Assembly: GCA_964035545.1 (NCBI GenBank)
Contig: OZ037768.1
Location: forward strand, 14,446,175 to 14,510,174
Direction of reading: 5' to 3'
DNA from: Bugula neritina
Lineage: Eukaryota; Bryozoa; Gymnolaemata; Cheilostomatida; Bugulidae
DNA: 64,000 nucleotides
Notes under the pieces: model-generated
What the model saw: only the letters and a program-made list of their open reading frames with translations
Databases searched by the model: none
Told to the model about the DNA's origin: nothing
Position numbers and translations under genes: made by a program
Shown: positions 63,851-64,000 of the stretch, in pieces
How the letters are laid out: every line of letters starts with the position of its first letter
Numbering within the stretch: position 1 is the first letter of the stretch

Positions 63851-64000
63851 TTGTACAACTTGTCAACTGGTAAAATGTCTGAATTCCTAAACAGGTCTTT
63901 AGAGTGGTATCCAAAAGGTTTGTGGTGAATTATACAAACAATTTTTTTTTGAAATTTCATCACTCTATCAAGATGGACCCTGGATGCATTCTCCCATGAT

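Overview
The window is animal genomic DNA, most likely from a marine invertebrate; the species cannot be fixed from the sequence. It is AT-rich, carries one widely spaced multi-exon gene with GT-AG introns, and is crowded with microsatellites, minisatellites, foldback/MITE-type DNA elements and GC-rich Ty3/gypsy-type LTR retroelements. There are no operons, bacterial ribosome sites or CRISPR arrays.

The only host gene I can support runs on the minus strand from about 49.5 kb down to 1.7 kb and leaves the window on the left. I rebuilt it exon by exon from splice sites and codon phase: about 20 exons join without breaking frame into roughly 1006 codons counted from the ATG at 46195. It belongs to the ARHGEF28 (p190RhoGEF)/AKAP13 family of ankyrin-containing Rho guanine-nucleotide exchange factors. 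The N-terminal conserved block and ankyrin segment (41888-42023 and 40364-40544) match that family; the rest is a long Ser/Pro-rich disordered middle. The C1, DH and PH domains are not in the window and should lie beyond base 1. Two 5' exons (46165-46198 and 48878-49488) both join the 43730 acceptor in the same phase, which suggests alternative N-termini.

The introns hold most of the repeats: foldback elements (6.58-8.69, 24.06-26.19 kb), a decayed hAT transposon with nested foldback MITEs (10.99-12.62 kb), minisatellites (13.8-14.5 and 30.26-31.31 kb), a 930-bp (GT)n tract (40.88-41.81 kb), a degenerate Ty3/gypsy copy (34.85-39.25 kb), three copies of a small MITE (27.6, 28.2, 43.8 kb) and copies of a TA-flanked element with GGGGTAACGG ends (left edge, 46.9-48.0 and 61.6-62.9 kb).

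From 52.47 to 57.77 kb lies the most unusual object: an LTR retroelement with two 343-bp LTRs that I find identical by eye, a 4-bp target duplication, a tRNA-Leu-type primer site and a purine tract. It has long open gag and pol frames joined by a textbook -1 frameshift signal, but reverse transcriptase, RNase H and the integrase core are missing. It also has a third, apparently spliced ORF with two zinc fingers and a coiled coil. It looks like a young non-autonomous element that would need a full-length relative. It sits next to, and probably inside, an older decayed Ty3/gypsy-like element (57.8-61.5 kb). The right edge has a TA-flanked DNA element, a LINE reverse-transcriptase tail fragment and an LTR-like promoter segment.
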